A DNA stretch of 64,000 nucleotides from positions 1,550,001-1,614,000 of the forward strand of contig NC_013083.1 in assembly GCF_000142805.1 (NCBI RefSeq), written 5' to 3'. The translations under genes and the position numbers were made by a program. The notes under the pieces were generated by a model, which did not search any database, was not told the origin of the DNA, and saw only the letters and a program-made list of their open reading frames with translations. Below, piece by piece: positions 57,001 to 64,000 of the stretch (positions are counted from its first letter, which is position 1; each line of letters begins with the position of its first letter). Source of the stretch: Lachancea thermotolerans CBS 6340 (lineage: Eukaryota; Ascomycota; Saccharomycetes; Saccharomycetales; Saccharomycetaceae).

Positions 57001-58640
57001 CTGATTGTTCTGACTGGTGGTCAGTAGGGTGCATGCTGTTTGAATTCTTTTTCGGATATCCACCGTTTCATGCACCTACGGTTGAAGAAGTTTTTAGCAA
57101 CATCCTCGCAGGAAAGATCGATTGGCCAGAATTCCCTGACGCAGAAACTGAAAAAGAGTACATCCCACCGGAAGCTAAAGACCTCGTCGAGAAGCTCTTA
57201 GTTGTTGACCCGAACAAGAGATTGGGGGCCAATGGTGCTCAAGAAATTTTCGATCATCCTTACTTCCAGGATGTCAACTTTGTACAGCTCTACGAAGAGG
57301 ATGGCTCATTCGTGCCGGAAGTTGCTCATCCTGAAAGCACTGACTATTTTGATCTCCGTGGTGCCCAACTTGAGGATTTCAGCGAATCAGATCAAGAGCA
57401 CCCTAGAGCAAATGACTTGATTGAGCACAGTTCCGAAAGAGCGCCAAAGAGAACCAACAGTGAGCGTAGTAGCCAATCTAGTACGCCTGTCCAGAAGCTT
57501 ACCATAGGTTCCGTTTTGGAGCCTCCACAGGAAAGTGGCAGCAACCATAGTTCGCCAACTACCAAATACATTCCCTTAGCGATCCCTCCACACTTAAGAG
57601 AGAGAAGGGTGAGTAAACTAAACGAGGTTCAAACTGAGTTTGGGTCTTTTAACTTCAGAAATTTGCCAGCCTTAGACAAAGCTAACAAAGACGCGATAAA
57701 TCGGCTCAAGAGCGAGCATCTTGCTGAACATGCACATCATCACCTCCATCACCATCGCGGCCTAAGTGGCTCTAGCTCGTCATCCGACACTTCGAGCAAA
57801 TTACGGTACGCCAAGCCTTCTCAAGGCGCGCAACCCCCTGGCACTCCAGCGCTCTCTCTTAAGGCTTCCACTTCACCAGGATCGTCAAAAAACCATTCTC
57901 CCTGCAGAAGAGATAGCGTTGATAACGCAATGGTATCCAGGCGTAGTGCTCCTTCCGCTGTGGAAGTTAGCCCAAACTCGCTTTCTCCGAATCATGACGA
58001 GGGCGACTCGCCATCCCCAGCCTTTCGTTTCAAATCCCCGCTTTCGCCGCAAGCTGCTTCATCGAGAGCGAGACTTCATTCTAGGACATCCTCTATGAGG
58101 TCCAGTTTGGGCGATTTTGCCGTCGACGAGGGCGAGAGGTTAAAAGCTCTATCAAGGGCCAACAGTACACGTGGGCGAAGGAGAAGCGGCCGTGAGAGCT
58201 CATCTGGCATCAGTGACATTGCATACAATATGGATGTGCTGGTTTGCGAACCGATTCCGATCCATAGATTCAAGCTTACAAGAGACTTGGAGAGTTTGGG
58301 GTGCTCCGTTGTGAGCGTTTCTATGGGCGATGAGATGGTAAGAAGAGCCACTAGTGACGTTAAATTCGATCTTATTTTCACGGCGCTAAAACTGCCTAAA
58401 CTTGGCGCAATAGACATTGTGAAGCTTTTACGGAATACCAACAGTGTCAACTCTACTACTTCCATAATTGCAGTCACTGCCTACTTCCAAGAAGCACAGC
58501 AGGCCTGCGCTTTTGATGAAGTCTTGGAGCGGCCAGTCAGTGTGCAACAACTCCGGTCGCTGCTGTTGAAGTACTCGCTCAAGAAAAGCCAGGAATCAGA
58601 AGAAAACAGTATCAGCGACGCGGAGCATGAAGTTATTTAA
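54066..58640 (+). CDS. RIM15: Rim15 PAS-kinase of nutrient and quiescence signalling
   Basis: A 1524-residue AGC-type kinase (S. cerevisiae Rim15, 1770 aa, YFL033C), the Greatwall-like kinase under PKA, TORC1 and Pho85 that sets entry into quiescence through Igo1/2. ATG 54066 is used; upstream there is only a TTG. Domains in order: PAS (about 48-190), a C2HC zinc-finger-like CRVCESPVPAWWLETHSESC (231-250), and the kinase from about 678 (ISKGAYGSVFLAKR; HHDLKPDN; DFGLS). About 140 residues of insert separate DFG from GTPDYLAPE (about 963), typical of Greatwall kinases. A C-terminal receiver domain (about 1389-1505) has Ala where the phospho-acceptor Asp is expected (DLIFTALKLP). Confidence 0.95.
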   Translation: MMDLGSLSIGEGHEQRSARSTSPDSANSQVTSLGSRSGSTLSYDEYLKLATDTSASILLELEMNGIIRYVSPIWHDIVGTDTSDVVGKAISDILVGSDQDRNVFQRAVDLMLREDCSYRVRFLVESGNQNQSENVIEADSESTDIAARDEKGIIELEAQGIVISESSKNLPTHSMWIVKPFCEMGALDNLPLELVKRLGFGATIFSQYLTQVESSMVTDEADLPTPKNELCRVCESPVPAWWLETHSESCIVEHKIESMVQLLHDKLVERKLFLEEMFASLEANDGRITNYKGLPLPKPEEGILATSEGNSIPHGSQSPLDIFKKSSNARKNSSSIFQSLSFPFKELAGLLELCDGAINTNTSELRGTSSANPLENESINLFYEFSPATQRNIEQVVKWNSQSDSKNPAVNLLKSDTMFLASQKIEYLFRLDNAMRYSLKIKNEIDNYVLQIIRERIERNRLNSISDTEVFRPMTKSPVCVTVNGSENVPGGKIASPQPQKPQGEIFSDAYVGTDEIPRDTLGHTARNSSAMSDSCSNSRPLSRSVTPKQTLAEHDKTHEETRQEDAEMFKSATGTPKLVLPEPNVHPKLSNIHEFTPRRDSLASSAGFNTPLSSLQRNFVSRPLNQSFDRSPVTSPYAASSDYLTPETHTALVPKQPLSPLLLATNQAKPSTPSIKDYDIIKPISKGAYGSVFLAKRKITGEYFAIKVLKKSDMIAKNQVTNVKSERAIMMVQSNKPYVARLFATFQNRGNLFLVMEYLSGGDLGTLIKMMGSLPDKWAKQYISEVIYGVADMHESGIIHHDLKPDNLLIDRRGHLKLTDFGLSRMGLVTRHTGVNQKGRLLTNSRKGSATSEEINLGGSFKWQLKSDSPSLANAFDNVGSKAERSNSNSSSQSMVDAPPLHKSGSQLSFSMTDISRDNTPPPCSLHRHTNSSVSENWENSPTPDYALYNPDDSRTEKKFFGTPDYLAPETIKGTGETDCSDWWSVGCMLFEFFFGYPPFHAPTVEEVFSNILAGKIDWPEFPDAETEKEYIPPEAKDLVEKLLVVDPNKRLGANGAQEIFDHPYFQDVNFVQLYEEDGSFVPEVAHPESTDYFDLRGAQLEDFSESDQEHPRANDLIEHSSERAPKRTNSERSSQSSTPVQKLTIGSVLEPPQESGSNHSSPTTKYIPLAIPPHLRERRVSKLNEVQTEFGSFNFRNLPALDKANKDAINRLKSEHLAEHAHHHLHHHRGLSGSSSSSDTSSKLRYAKPSQGAQPPGTPALSLKASTSPGSSKNHSPCRRDSVDNAMVSRRSAPSAVEVSPNSLSPNHDEGDSPSPAFRFKSPLSPQAASSRARLHSRTSSMRSSLGDFAVDEGERLKALSRANSTRGRRRSGRESSSGISDIAYNMDVLVCEPIPIHRFKLTRDLESLGCSVVSVSMGDEMVRRATSDVKFDLIFTALKLPKLGAIDIVKLLRNTNSVNSTTSIIAVTAYFQEAQQACAFDEVLERPVSVQQLRSLLLKYSLKKSQESEENSISDAEHEVI

Positions 58641-58851
58641 AATGAAACTCTTGATTCTAGGACAGACATAATGCTATCAATGAGTCCGCCCTTCGCTTTG
58701 GCGTGTAAGAGTTCGGAGCTTAGTCTATATTACGGTCACCCGCCACGACTATAAAATTTTCAAAACATCTCGATGACTTGTAGTGAGTAAAGATTGATCG
58801 CATACCTCCACAGTCTTGTAAGGAAGGAAATCAAGCCTTAACTTAACTATA

Positions 58852-60633
58852 ATGCCTACCGTCTCGGTTCCCAAAAAGCATTTTTTCGAACTGCTTGGTA
58901 AAAATTACTCAACGCAGGAGTTTGACGAGCTTTGTTTCGAATTTGGTATTGAACTTGATGAAGATACTACCGAAGAAGCATTGAAAAACAATGAGGAGCC
59001 AGAGCTGAAGATTGAAATCGGGGCCAACCGTTACGACCTTTTGTGCACTGAAGGCATTGCTCAGGCACTGAATGAGTTTTTGGGCAAGGCCCAGAGACCT
59101 CAGTACAAGTTGTCGCAGCCTACCACCAAACTCTTCATCGAACCATCCACGGAACAAATTAGACCTTATGCTGCGGCGGCAATTTTGAGAGGCGTTACTT
59201 TCACGGAAACTTCGTACCAGTCTTTCATTGATTTGCAGGACAAGCTGCACTCTAACTTGTGCAGAAACAGAAGCCTCGTCGCTATGGGTACGCATGATGC
59301 CGACACTATCAAGGGGCCATTTTACTACAAGGCCCTACCACCAAAGGACATCAAGTTCATTCCTCTGAACCAAAGTAAGGAGTTTGATGGTGCTGAGCTA
59401 ATTCAATTCTACAAGCAACCAGACCAAAAGAACAACTTGGGGAGATTTGTCCACATTATCGAGGACTCGCCTGTGTTCCCAGTCGTCATCGACAGCGAGA
59501 ACACCATTTGTTCTCTACCTCCATTGATTAACTCTGAGCACTCCAAGATCTCTATGAACACCAAAAACATTTTCATTGAAGCCACAGCTACTGATAAAAC
59601 GAAGGTTGAAGTTGTCATAAATCAAATTGTCGCCATGTTCTCCCGCTACTGTGCCGAAGAGTTCACGGTTGAACCAGTAGAAATTGTTTCTGAGCACAAC
59701 CACCAGTCACGCACTACCCCTGACTTTTCTCCTAAGTCGATGAATGTTTCTACTCAGTACATCAACTCATGCTTGGGTCTTGAGCTCTCCGCAGGACAGA
59801 TTTGCGACTATCTGAAAAAGATGTCCTTGTATGGACAGCCTGAAGGAAAAGATGTTATTAAGGTTGACATTCCCATCACCAGATCAGATATTTTGCACCC
59901 ATGTGATATAATGGAAGATGCTGCTATCGGATACGGCTATAACAAGCTTCCTAAGGGCAAGAAACTATCGAATGCTAACTTTGTGGCCGCTGCGTTACCA
60001 ATCAACAAAGTGTCCGACATTTTTAGACAAGCATCTGCCCAGGCTTCTTGGTTAGAAGTTTTGCCCCTGACCTTGTGCTCTCACGACGAAAACTATAAAT
60101 TTTTGAGAGTTGAAGATGATGGTACTCAGGCTGTTAAGCTAGCCAACCCAAAGACCAGCGAATACCAGGTGGTCAGAACTTCCTTGCTTCCCGGTATTTT
60201 GAAAACTGTCAGAGAGAACCGTAAGCACTCTCTGCCAATCAAAGTTTTCGAAGCAGGTGATGTTGTTTACAAAAACGATAAACTAGAGCGCAAGGCATAT
60301 AATGAGCGTCACTGGGGTGCAATCTATGTTGGCAAAAACTCAGGCTTTGAGATTATTCAGGGCCTTCTGGGCAAGATAATGCAGACCTTCAGAACTCAAT
60401 GGGTGGCAGACTATGGAAAGGGTTCAAGTACAAGAGGATACTGGATTGAAGAAGATGATTCTGTGGCTACTTTTTTCCCTGGAAGAGGCGCCAATGTCAT
60501 GTTCAGGTCCAAAGAAGGTGAGCAGCCCCAAAAGATCGGGCAATTGGGTATTTTGCACCCTGAGGTTATGAAGAACTTTGATTTGCCATATGCTGCCTCT
60601 TACGTCGAACTAAACGCAGAAGTTTTCTTGTAA
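58852..60633 (+). CDS. FRS1: phenylalanyl-tRNA synthetase beta subunit
   Basis: A 593-residue beta subunit of cytosolic phenylalanyl-tRNA synthetase (S. cerevisiae Frs1, 595 aa, YLR060W). With the alpha subunit (Frs2) it forms the alpha2-beta2 enzyme; the beta subunit holds the B3/B4 editing module and the B5 and catalytic-like folds. Visible family segments: [19 protein letters not shown] (B3/B4), [34 protein letters not shown] (B5), and the C-terminal [19 protein letters not shown]. Codon bias is moderate to strong. The start is the first [18 protein letters not shown]. Confidence 0.97.
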   Translation: MPTVSVPKKHFFELLGKNYSTQEFDELCFEFGIELDEDTTEEALKNNEEPELKIEIGANRYDLLCTEGIAQALNEFLGKAQRPQYKLSQPTTKLFIEPSTEQIRPYAAAAILRGVTFTETSYQSFIDLQDKLHSNLCRNRSLVAMGTHDADTIKGPFYYKALPPKDIKFIPLNQSKEFDGAELIQFYKQPDQKNNLGRFVHIIEDSPVFPVVIDSENTICSLPPLINSEHSKISMNTKNIFIEATATDKTKVEVVINQIVAMFSRYCAEEFTVEPVEIVSEHNHQSRTTPDFSPKSMNVSTQYINSCLGLELSAGQICDYLKKMSLYGQPEGKDVIKVDIPITRSDILHPCDIMEDAAIGYGYNKLPKGKKLSNANFVAAALPINKVSDIFRQASAQASWLEVLPLTLCSHDENYKFLRVEDDGTQAVKLANPKTSEYQVVRTSLLPGILKTVRENRKHSLPIKVFEAGDVVYKNDKLERKAYNERHWGAIYVGKNSGFEIIQGLLGKIMQTFRTQWVADYGKGSSTRGYWIEEDDSVATFFPGRGANVMFRSKEGEQPQKIGQLGILHPEVMKNFDLPYAASYVELNAEVFL

Positions 60634-60714
60634 ATTGTGAGTTCTCCTTTAAACGCATCACTTGCTTATAGACAAACATAGCCGTAGGTTCTAGGTACAA
60701 GCTTGAGTAACTTC

Positions 60715-63588
60715 TCAGAAATCATCTGAAAATGCAAAACTAACAGGCTCTGATTTTTTCTTTTGATAACTCACTTCATCTTCAGGCAGCACTATAGTGC
60801 CGGCACTTAATAATTGTAATTTGTTTTCACCTCCTCTGGATTCAATTGGAGCTGTATCGTCGCCATCACGAGTACAAGATGGGTTTTTATCATGCTTTGA
60901 AGCGGCTTCAGGGTCAGCGGCTAAAGCCCGCTTAATGTTATTAAGCTCTTTCATGAGGGCACTTGTGTTAATCAATGCTTCGTCGGTTTTCTCTCTGTGT
61001 CTGGATCTTTCAATAATCTCGCCAGAATCTTTCTCGGTGCTTGTTTCATAATTCATAGCTGTTTCCTCACACATTTCTTGCCATTTAGCTTTCTTAGGCT
61101 TCATCCACTTAGGTACCCAGCTATTGCGTTTCTTCCTTGAGGACATCTTCTTTTGAGCCTCGTCGATCTCGTGAATCATTTTTCTTTGTCTCTGTACTTG
61201 TTCCGGGTCAGCAGCCTCTTCGATGTCAACAAACTCTTCGCTCAAGACCGACAAGCCCATTTTTTTCAGTAGTTTTGGCATGTTTTTACGGTAAGCCATG
61301 TGCCCCTCCACAAGTTTTGTGCAATTAAAGCTCTCTATGCCTTCAATTCCATTTATAGGAGAGATTCCAAGTACACTTTTGAAGCCGCCTCCGGTAGCTC
61401 TAAACAAGTAACATAAAATCCAGTCCTTTTCCGAATACCCACTAACAAATCTGCCACTGACCACTGATCTCACCATTACCAATTCTTCTTTGTTAAAAAC
61501 AACAGGAGAACCGAAGATAAAAACATTTTCCACTAATCCAGCTGCGTTACGCTTACACAGTTCAATTAAGCAAGAGTAAATAACTCTGGCCCCCAAAGAA
61601 AATCCAATTAGAGTGACAGGTCTTTGACCTAAATTGCGAGATATCAGTGTGTCCGCTAAAATCAGACCTGCAGCCCAAGCTCTGTCAAGAGAAACGTTCC
61701 AAGGATTGTCAATAATATAGCCCAATTTTGACAACATCATTGGCATTTGAATAGCTGACATAAATGCCGTCAAAATTGTGGCCCCTAATATCTGTTGCAG
61801 GGTTTGTGTAAAAATTTCGCTTGCCAGGATGTTGATGGTCTGGCCAGTCGATTTTAACATCTCGGGTTCCCAATGAAGAGAGTACAAGTCACCCTCAACT
61901 GGATCAACAGTTGAGAAAGGTAGCCGGACGTCATCTTCGTTTCCTGTCATCCATCCAGAAACGCTCACAATAAGGTTCACTCTTCTGTTGTTATGCAGCG
62001 GACTAAATTCGAATGTTCGAACGCTCCCCATTCTCTTCGACATGGCTTGCGTCCCAATCTTGGCGCCGATTGCCGTGCTTGTCGTGGCAACAATTGCGGT
62101 ACCTCCAACGCCTGTCAAAAATCCCGTAGCACCTGTTATGCCTGCGGTGGATAAACCTGCGGCTATGCCTGCACCAATAACTGGAGCGAGCAATCCACCA
62201 CTCAGCCCTAACACAACGGATCCCCCTAATGTTGCAAGCCCCACATAATAAAGTTTACGTCTCTTGTTTTTCTTTCTGCGTGTCTTCATATGCTCATCTT
62301 CGTTCCACACTTGTTCTTCAGTGGACTGCTCCATATCTAGCGCATCTATGATTCGCCTTTCGAACTCACAGACCTCAGTATGGGAAATCTTCATCACTTC
62401 AGCAAATTTTATGAGCAGAGTCCTCGAGCGCGCATCATAATTAGTGTCTGCAAGAAGCAGGAGAAAAAGATCACACAATATTGTCCATGCCACATCTATT
62501 TTGAGTTTTGCTTCTTTCGTCAGGTCTATTGGCTGAAGAATTTTGGAGGGGGGAGGATTGTTGACGTCGGTTTCTTGGAGATCCGGAGTTTGGGGCTTTT
62601 TTTCACTCTTTTGTTCCCAAGGGTTTTCAACAACCTGGGACACCTTGAGACACTTACAAAGGTCTTCTAGAGCTACGCCGTGACTCGTCAGCCCTTCCAC
62701 CATGCGGATCTCCTCGGGCGATATATCCATATGCTCGTAGAGCCTGTGTAGGATGGTGCTCTTCCATTGGCCCATGTCTTTCTGTAACTTTTGTAGGTTC
62801 TGAGCAAGCTTCTTGCGCCCTGTGAGATTAGTACATAGACAGATCAACGCTAGGCGGGTGCATAGTTCATCCGCGAGCACTGATACGGACCCAACATAGG
62901 CAAACTTTTCTTTGTCGCTGAGCAAGTTCTTGGTAAAAGAAAGTTGGTTTTCTGGGTTAAGTTCGTTGGTGGATTCCTCTGGATCCTCAAACTCGTCGAA
63001 GGAGTCATTGCGAGGGCCTGCCCCGTTCAAAGACCTGTTGGATTCATTCAGAAGTTTGTGGTTAAACAGAAACTCTGTTTTTTTGTTGGTGACCTGCGAC
63101 CGTTGTGCCTGGCCTTCGTCGGCGACCTTGGTGTATCCGAAAGTAGACATGCGTTTCTGGGGCGACTGTTGGCCCGCGGCTGTTGGGGCCGAGGGGCGCT
63201 GCGCGTCGCGCTGCGGCCCGGGGGAACATTCTGCTTTGATGGCCAGCTCGCCACTATTGTTATACAGGTCGTAAGACGAAATCGCAGGCACTGCCGCCCA
63301 ATCTTGTGACGAATCGGAATTAGACTCCTCATCCCGTGCATTAACGTCTGCAGCCTGGTCCTGGGCTAGAAGCGGGGGCGCATTCTGTTCCCTAGGGTTT
63401 TCAGTGCTTTTAAGCGCTTCTCTAGCGCCCTCTGCCTCCATGTTCTCAGCTCTTGGTTCCTTAGCCGGCGTGGACGACGCATTCACGTCTGCCGCACGAT
63501 CCTTCGCGTCCTTCGCGCGTGCATTGCGTTTAGTGATTTTGAGCTCTCTCAGCCCAGCTGCGAACTCGTCGTCCGATTCATTTCCCAT
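60715..63588 (-). CDS. MIL1: Mil1-like DUF726 (TMCO4 family) membrane protein
   Basis: A 957-residue protein (S. cerevisiae Mil1/YFL034W, 1073 aa), a putative lipase-like protein reported to interact with the AP-1 clathrin adaptor variant AP-1R. The N-terminal third is charged and Ser/Pro-rich. A glycine/alanine-rich pair of hydrophobic hairpins (GLATLGGSVVLGLSGGLLAP, then GVGGTAIVATTSTAIGAK) precedes the alpha/beta-hydrolase-like domain. The serine nucleophile motif is GFSLG, with further conserved FIFGSPVVF. The C terminus is basic (KKRNSWVPKWMKPKKAKW). Position next to RIM15, FRS1 and RPL22 agrees with YFL033-034. The ATG at 63588 is the only good start. Confidence 0.9.
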   Translation of the reverse strand: MGNESDDEFAAGLRELKITKRNARAKDAKDRAADVNASSTPAKEPRAENMEAEGAREALKSTENPREQNAPPLLAQDQAADVNARDEESNSDSSQDWAAVPAISSYDLYNNSGELAIKAECSPGPQRDAQRPSAPTAAGQQSPQKRMSTFGYTKVADEGQAQRSQVTNKKTEFLFNHKLLNESNRSLNGAGPRNDSFDEFEDPEESTNELNPENQLSFTKNLLSDKEKFAYVGSVSVLADELCTRLALICLCTNLTGRKKLAQNLQKLQKDMGQWKSTILHRLYEHMDISPEEIRMVEGLTSHGVALEDLCKCLKVSQVVENPWEQKSEKKPQTPDLQETDVNNPPPSKILQPIDLTKEAKLKIDVAWTILCDLFLLLLADTNYDARSRTLLIKFAEVMKISHTEVCEFERRIIDALDMEQSTEEQVWNEDEHMKTRRKKNKRRKLYYVGLATLGGSVVLGLSGGLLAPVIGAGIAAGLSTAGITGATGFLTGVGGTAIVATTSTAIGAKIGTQAMSKRMGSVRTFEFSPLHNNRRVNLIVSVSGWMTGNEDDVRLPFSTVDPVEGDLYSLHWEPEMLKSTGQTINILASEIFTQTLQQILGATILTAFMSAIQMPMMLSKLGYIIDNPWNVSLDRAWAAGLILADTLISRNLGQRPVTLIGFSLGARVIYSCLIELCKRNAAGLVENVFIFGSPVVFNKEELVMVRSVVSGRFVSGYSEKDWILCYLFRATGGGFKSVLGISPINGIEGIESFNCTKLVEGHMAYRKNMPKLLKKMGLSVLSEEFVDIEEAADPEQVQRQRKMIHEIDEAQKKMSSRKKRNSWVPKWMKPKKAKWQEMCEETAMNYETSTEKDSGEIIERSRHREKTDEALINTSALMKELNNIKRALAADPEAASKHDKNPSCTRDGDDTAPIESRGGENKLQLLSAGTIVLPEDEVSYQKKKSEPVSFAFSDDF

Positions 63589-63949
63589 GTTTCAGCACAA
63601 ACTGACCCTCTTCAGCGCCATACACAAGCCTTTGAACATCTACGACGCACTTGTCTCACACCCTGTTCAACTGTTCACTGCGCTGTTGAAATTTGAATGA
63701 TTTTAGGGCTTCCACTTTTCATTAGGGCATTAACGCGTATTTGGTGATATGAGACTGCAAATCTGTACACCATAATGTTTCTGTTAGTCCGGATACTTTT
63801 TCGAAAATTCTTAGCTGGAAACTTGAAAATGTGTAACCGACGCAACTTTTGGCTGAAAAATTCAGGAATTTGGGTACCTATATAGAAAAGGCCCACGATT
63901 TCAAGTTGTTAACCCATCACGATCAGTCTTCAGAACTAAAACTCGAACA
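63589..63949. other. MIL1/RPL22 divergent promoter region
   Basis: 361 bp between MIL1 and the RPL22 start. I see no unmistakable Rap1 site. No gene is visible. Confidence 0.4.
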
Positions 63950-64000
63950 ATGGCCCCAGTTGTATGTGCTATATGATGATTGAACGATAAGTTACGAAGT
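63950..64000 (+). CDS. RPL22: RPL22 first exon and intron start (partial, cut by window)
   Basis: ATG GCC CCA GTT (63950-63961) encodes MAPV and is followed directly by the perfect donor GTATGT (63962-63967); translation past it would stop within a few codons. S. cerevisiae eL22 starts MAPN and both its genes, RPL22A (YLR061W) and RPL22B (YFL034C-A), have a very short exon 1 and an intron. FRS1 (YLR060W) and MIL1 (YFL034W) just to the left are exactly the neighbours of those two genes. In S. cerevisiae the RPL22B intron is bound by Rpl22 itself to inhibit splicing. Exon 2 lies outside the window, so the call rests on the exon, splice site and position. Confidence 0.75.

Overview
The window is nuclear DNA of a budding yeast (Saccharomycetaceae) that branched off before the whole-genome duplication. 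It most resembles Lachancea, but the species cannot be fixed from the sequence alone. The evidence is compact, mostly intronless genes, TACTAAC-type introns, a tRNA-Leu(CAA) with an intron, and gene order. Genes that lie on two separate chromosomes in Saccharomyces cerevisiae are interleaved here in one track: the YLR333-337 and YGR026-029 regions on the left, and the YFL027-034 and YLR055-061 regions on the right. Gene names are from my knowledge of the S. cerevisiae orthologues; no search was run. CDS starts were set to ATG codons by reading the sequence.

Left part (1-26.5 kb): VRP1, ERV1 (one intron), MSP1, SGD1, NUP2, a tRNA-Glu-like element, RPS25 (with a probable 5'UTR intron), a C/D snoRNA cluster matching snR57-snR55-snR61, the YGR026W orthologue, tRNA-Leu(CAA), IRC20, then a GC-rich block with an SCM4/ATG33-type gene, an FMP48-type kinase and the YGR053C orthologue. 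The eIF2A gene (YGR054W) and a small unrecognised gene follow.

Middle (26.5-34.5 kb): CAK1, ERG3, CAF16, SPT8 and GYP8.

Accessory region (34.5-43.2 kb): a GC-rich stretch inserted between GYP8 and MNL2. It holds three tandem, same-strand, strongly diverged paralogues. Each has an N-terminal SANT/Myb-like domain, a low-complexity linker and a C-terminal heptad segment. I do not recognise an S. cerevisiae counterpart. The third copy has an in-frame TGA where its sister has the first SANT tryptophan. This is the best candidate for something undescribed.

Right part (43.2-64 kb): MNL2, SHM2, AGX1, a DNAJC9-like J-protein, HAC1, REX2, RIM15, FRS1, MIL1 and the short first exon of RPL22 at the edge. 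HAC1 keeps the Ire1-type non-spliceosomal intron, an 18-residue alternative tail and a 5'UTR/intron complementary pair. The conserved genes cover cytoskeleton, mitochondrial import and quality control, ribosome biogenesis, nuclear transport, sterol and one-carbon metabolism, cell-cycle kinase activation, the unfolded protein response and quiescence signalling. They do not form one pathway.
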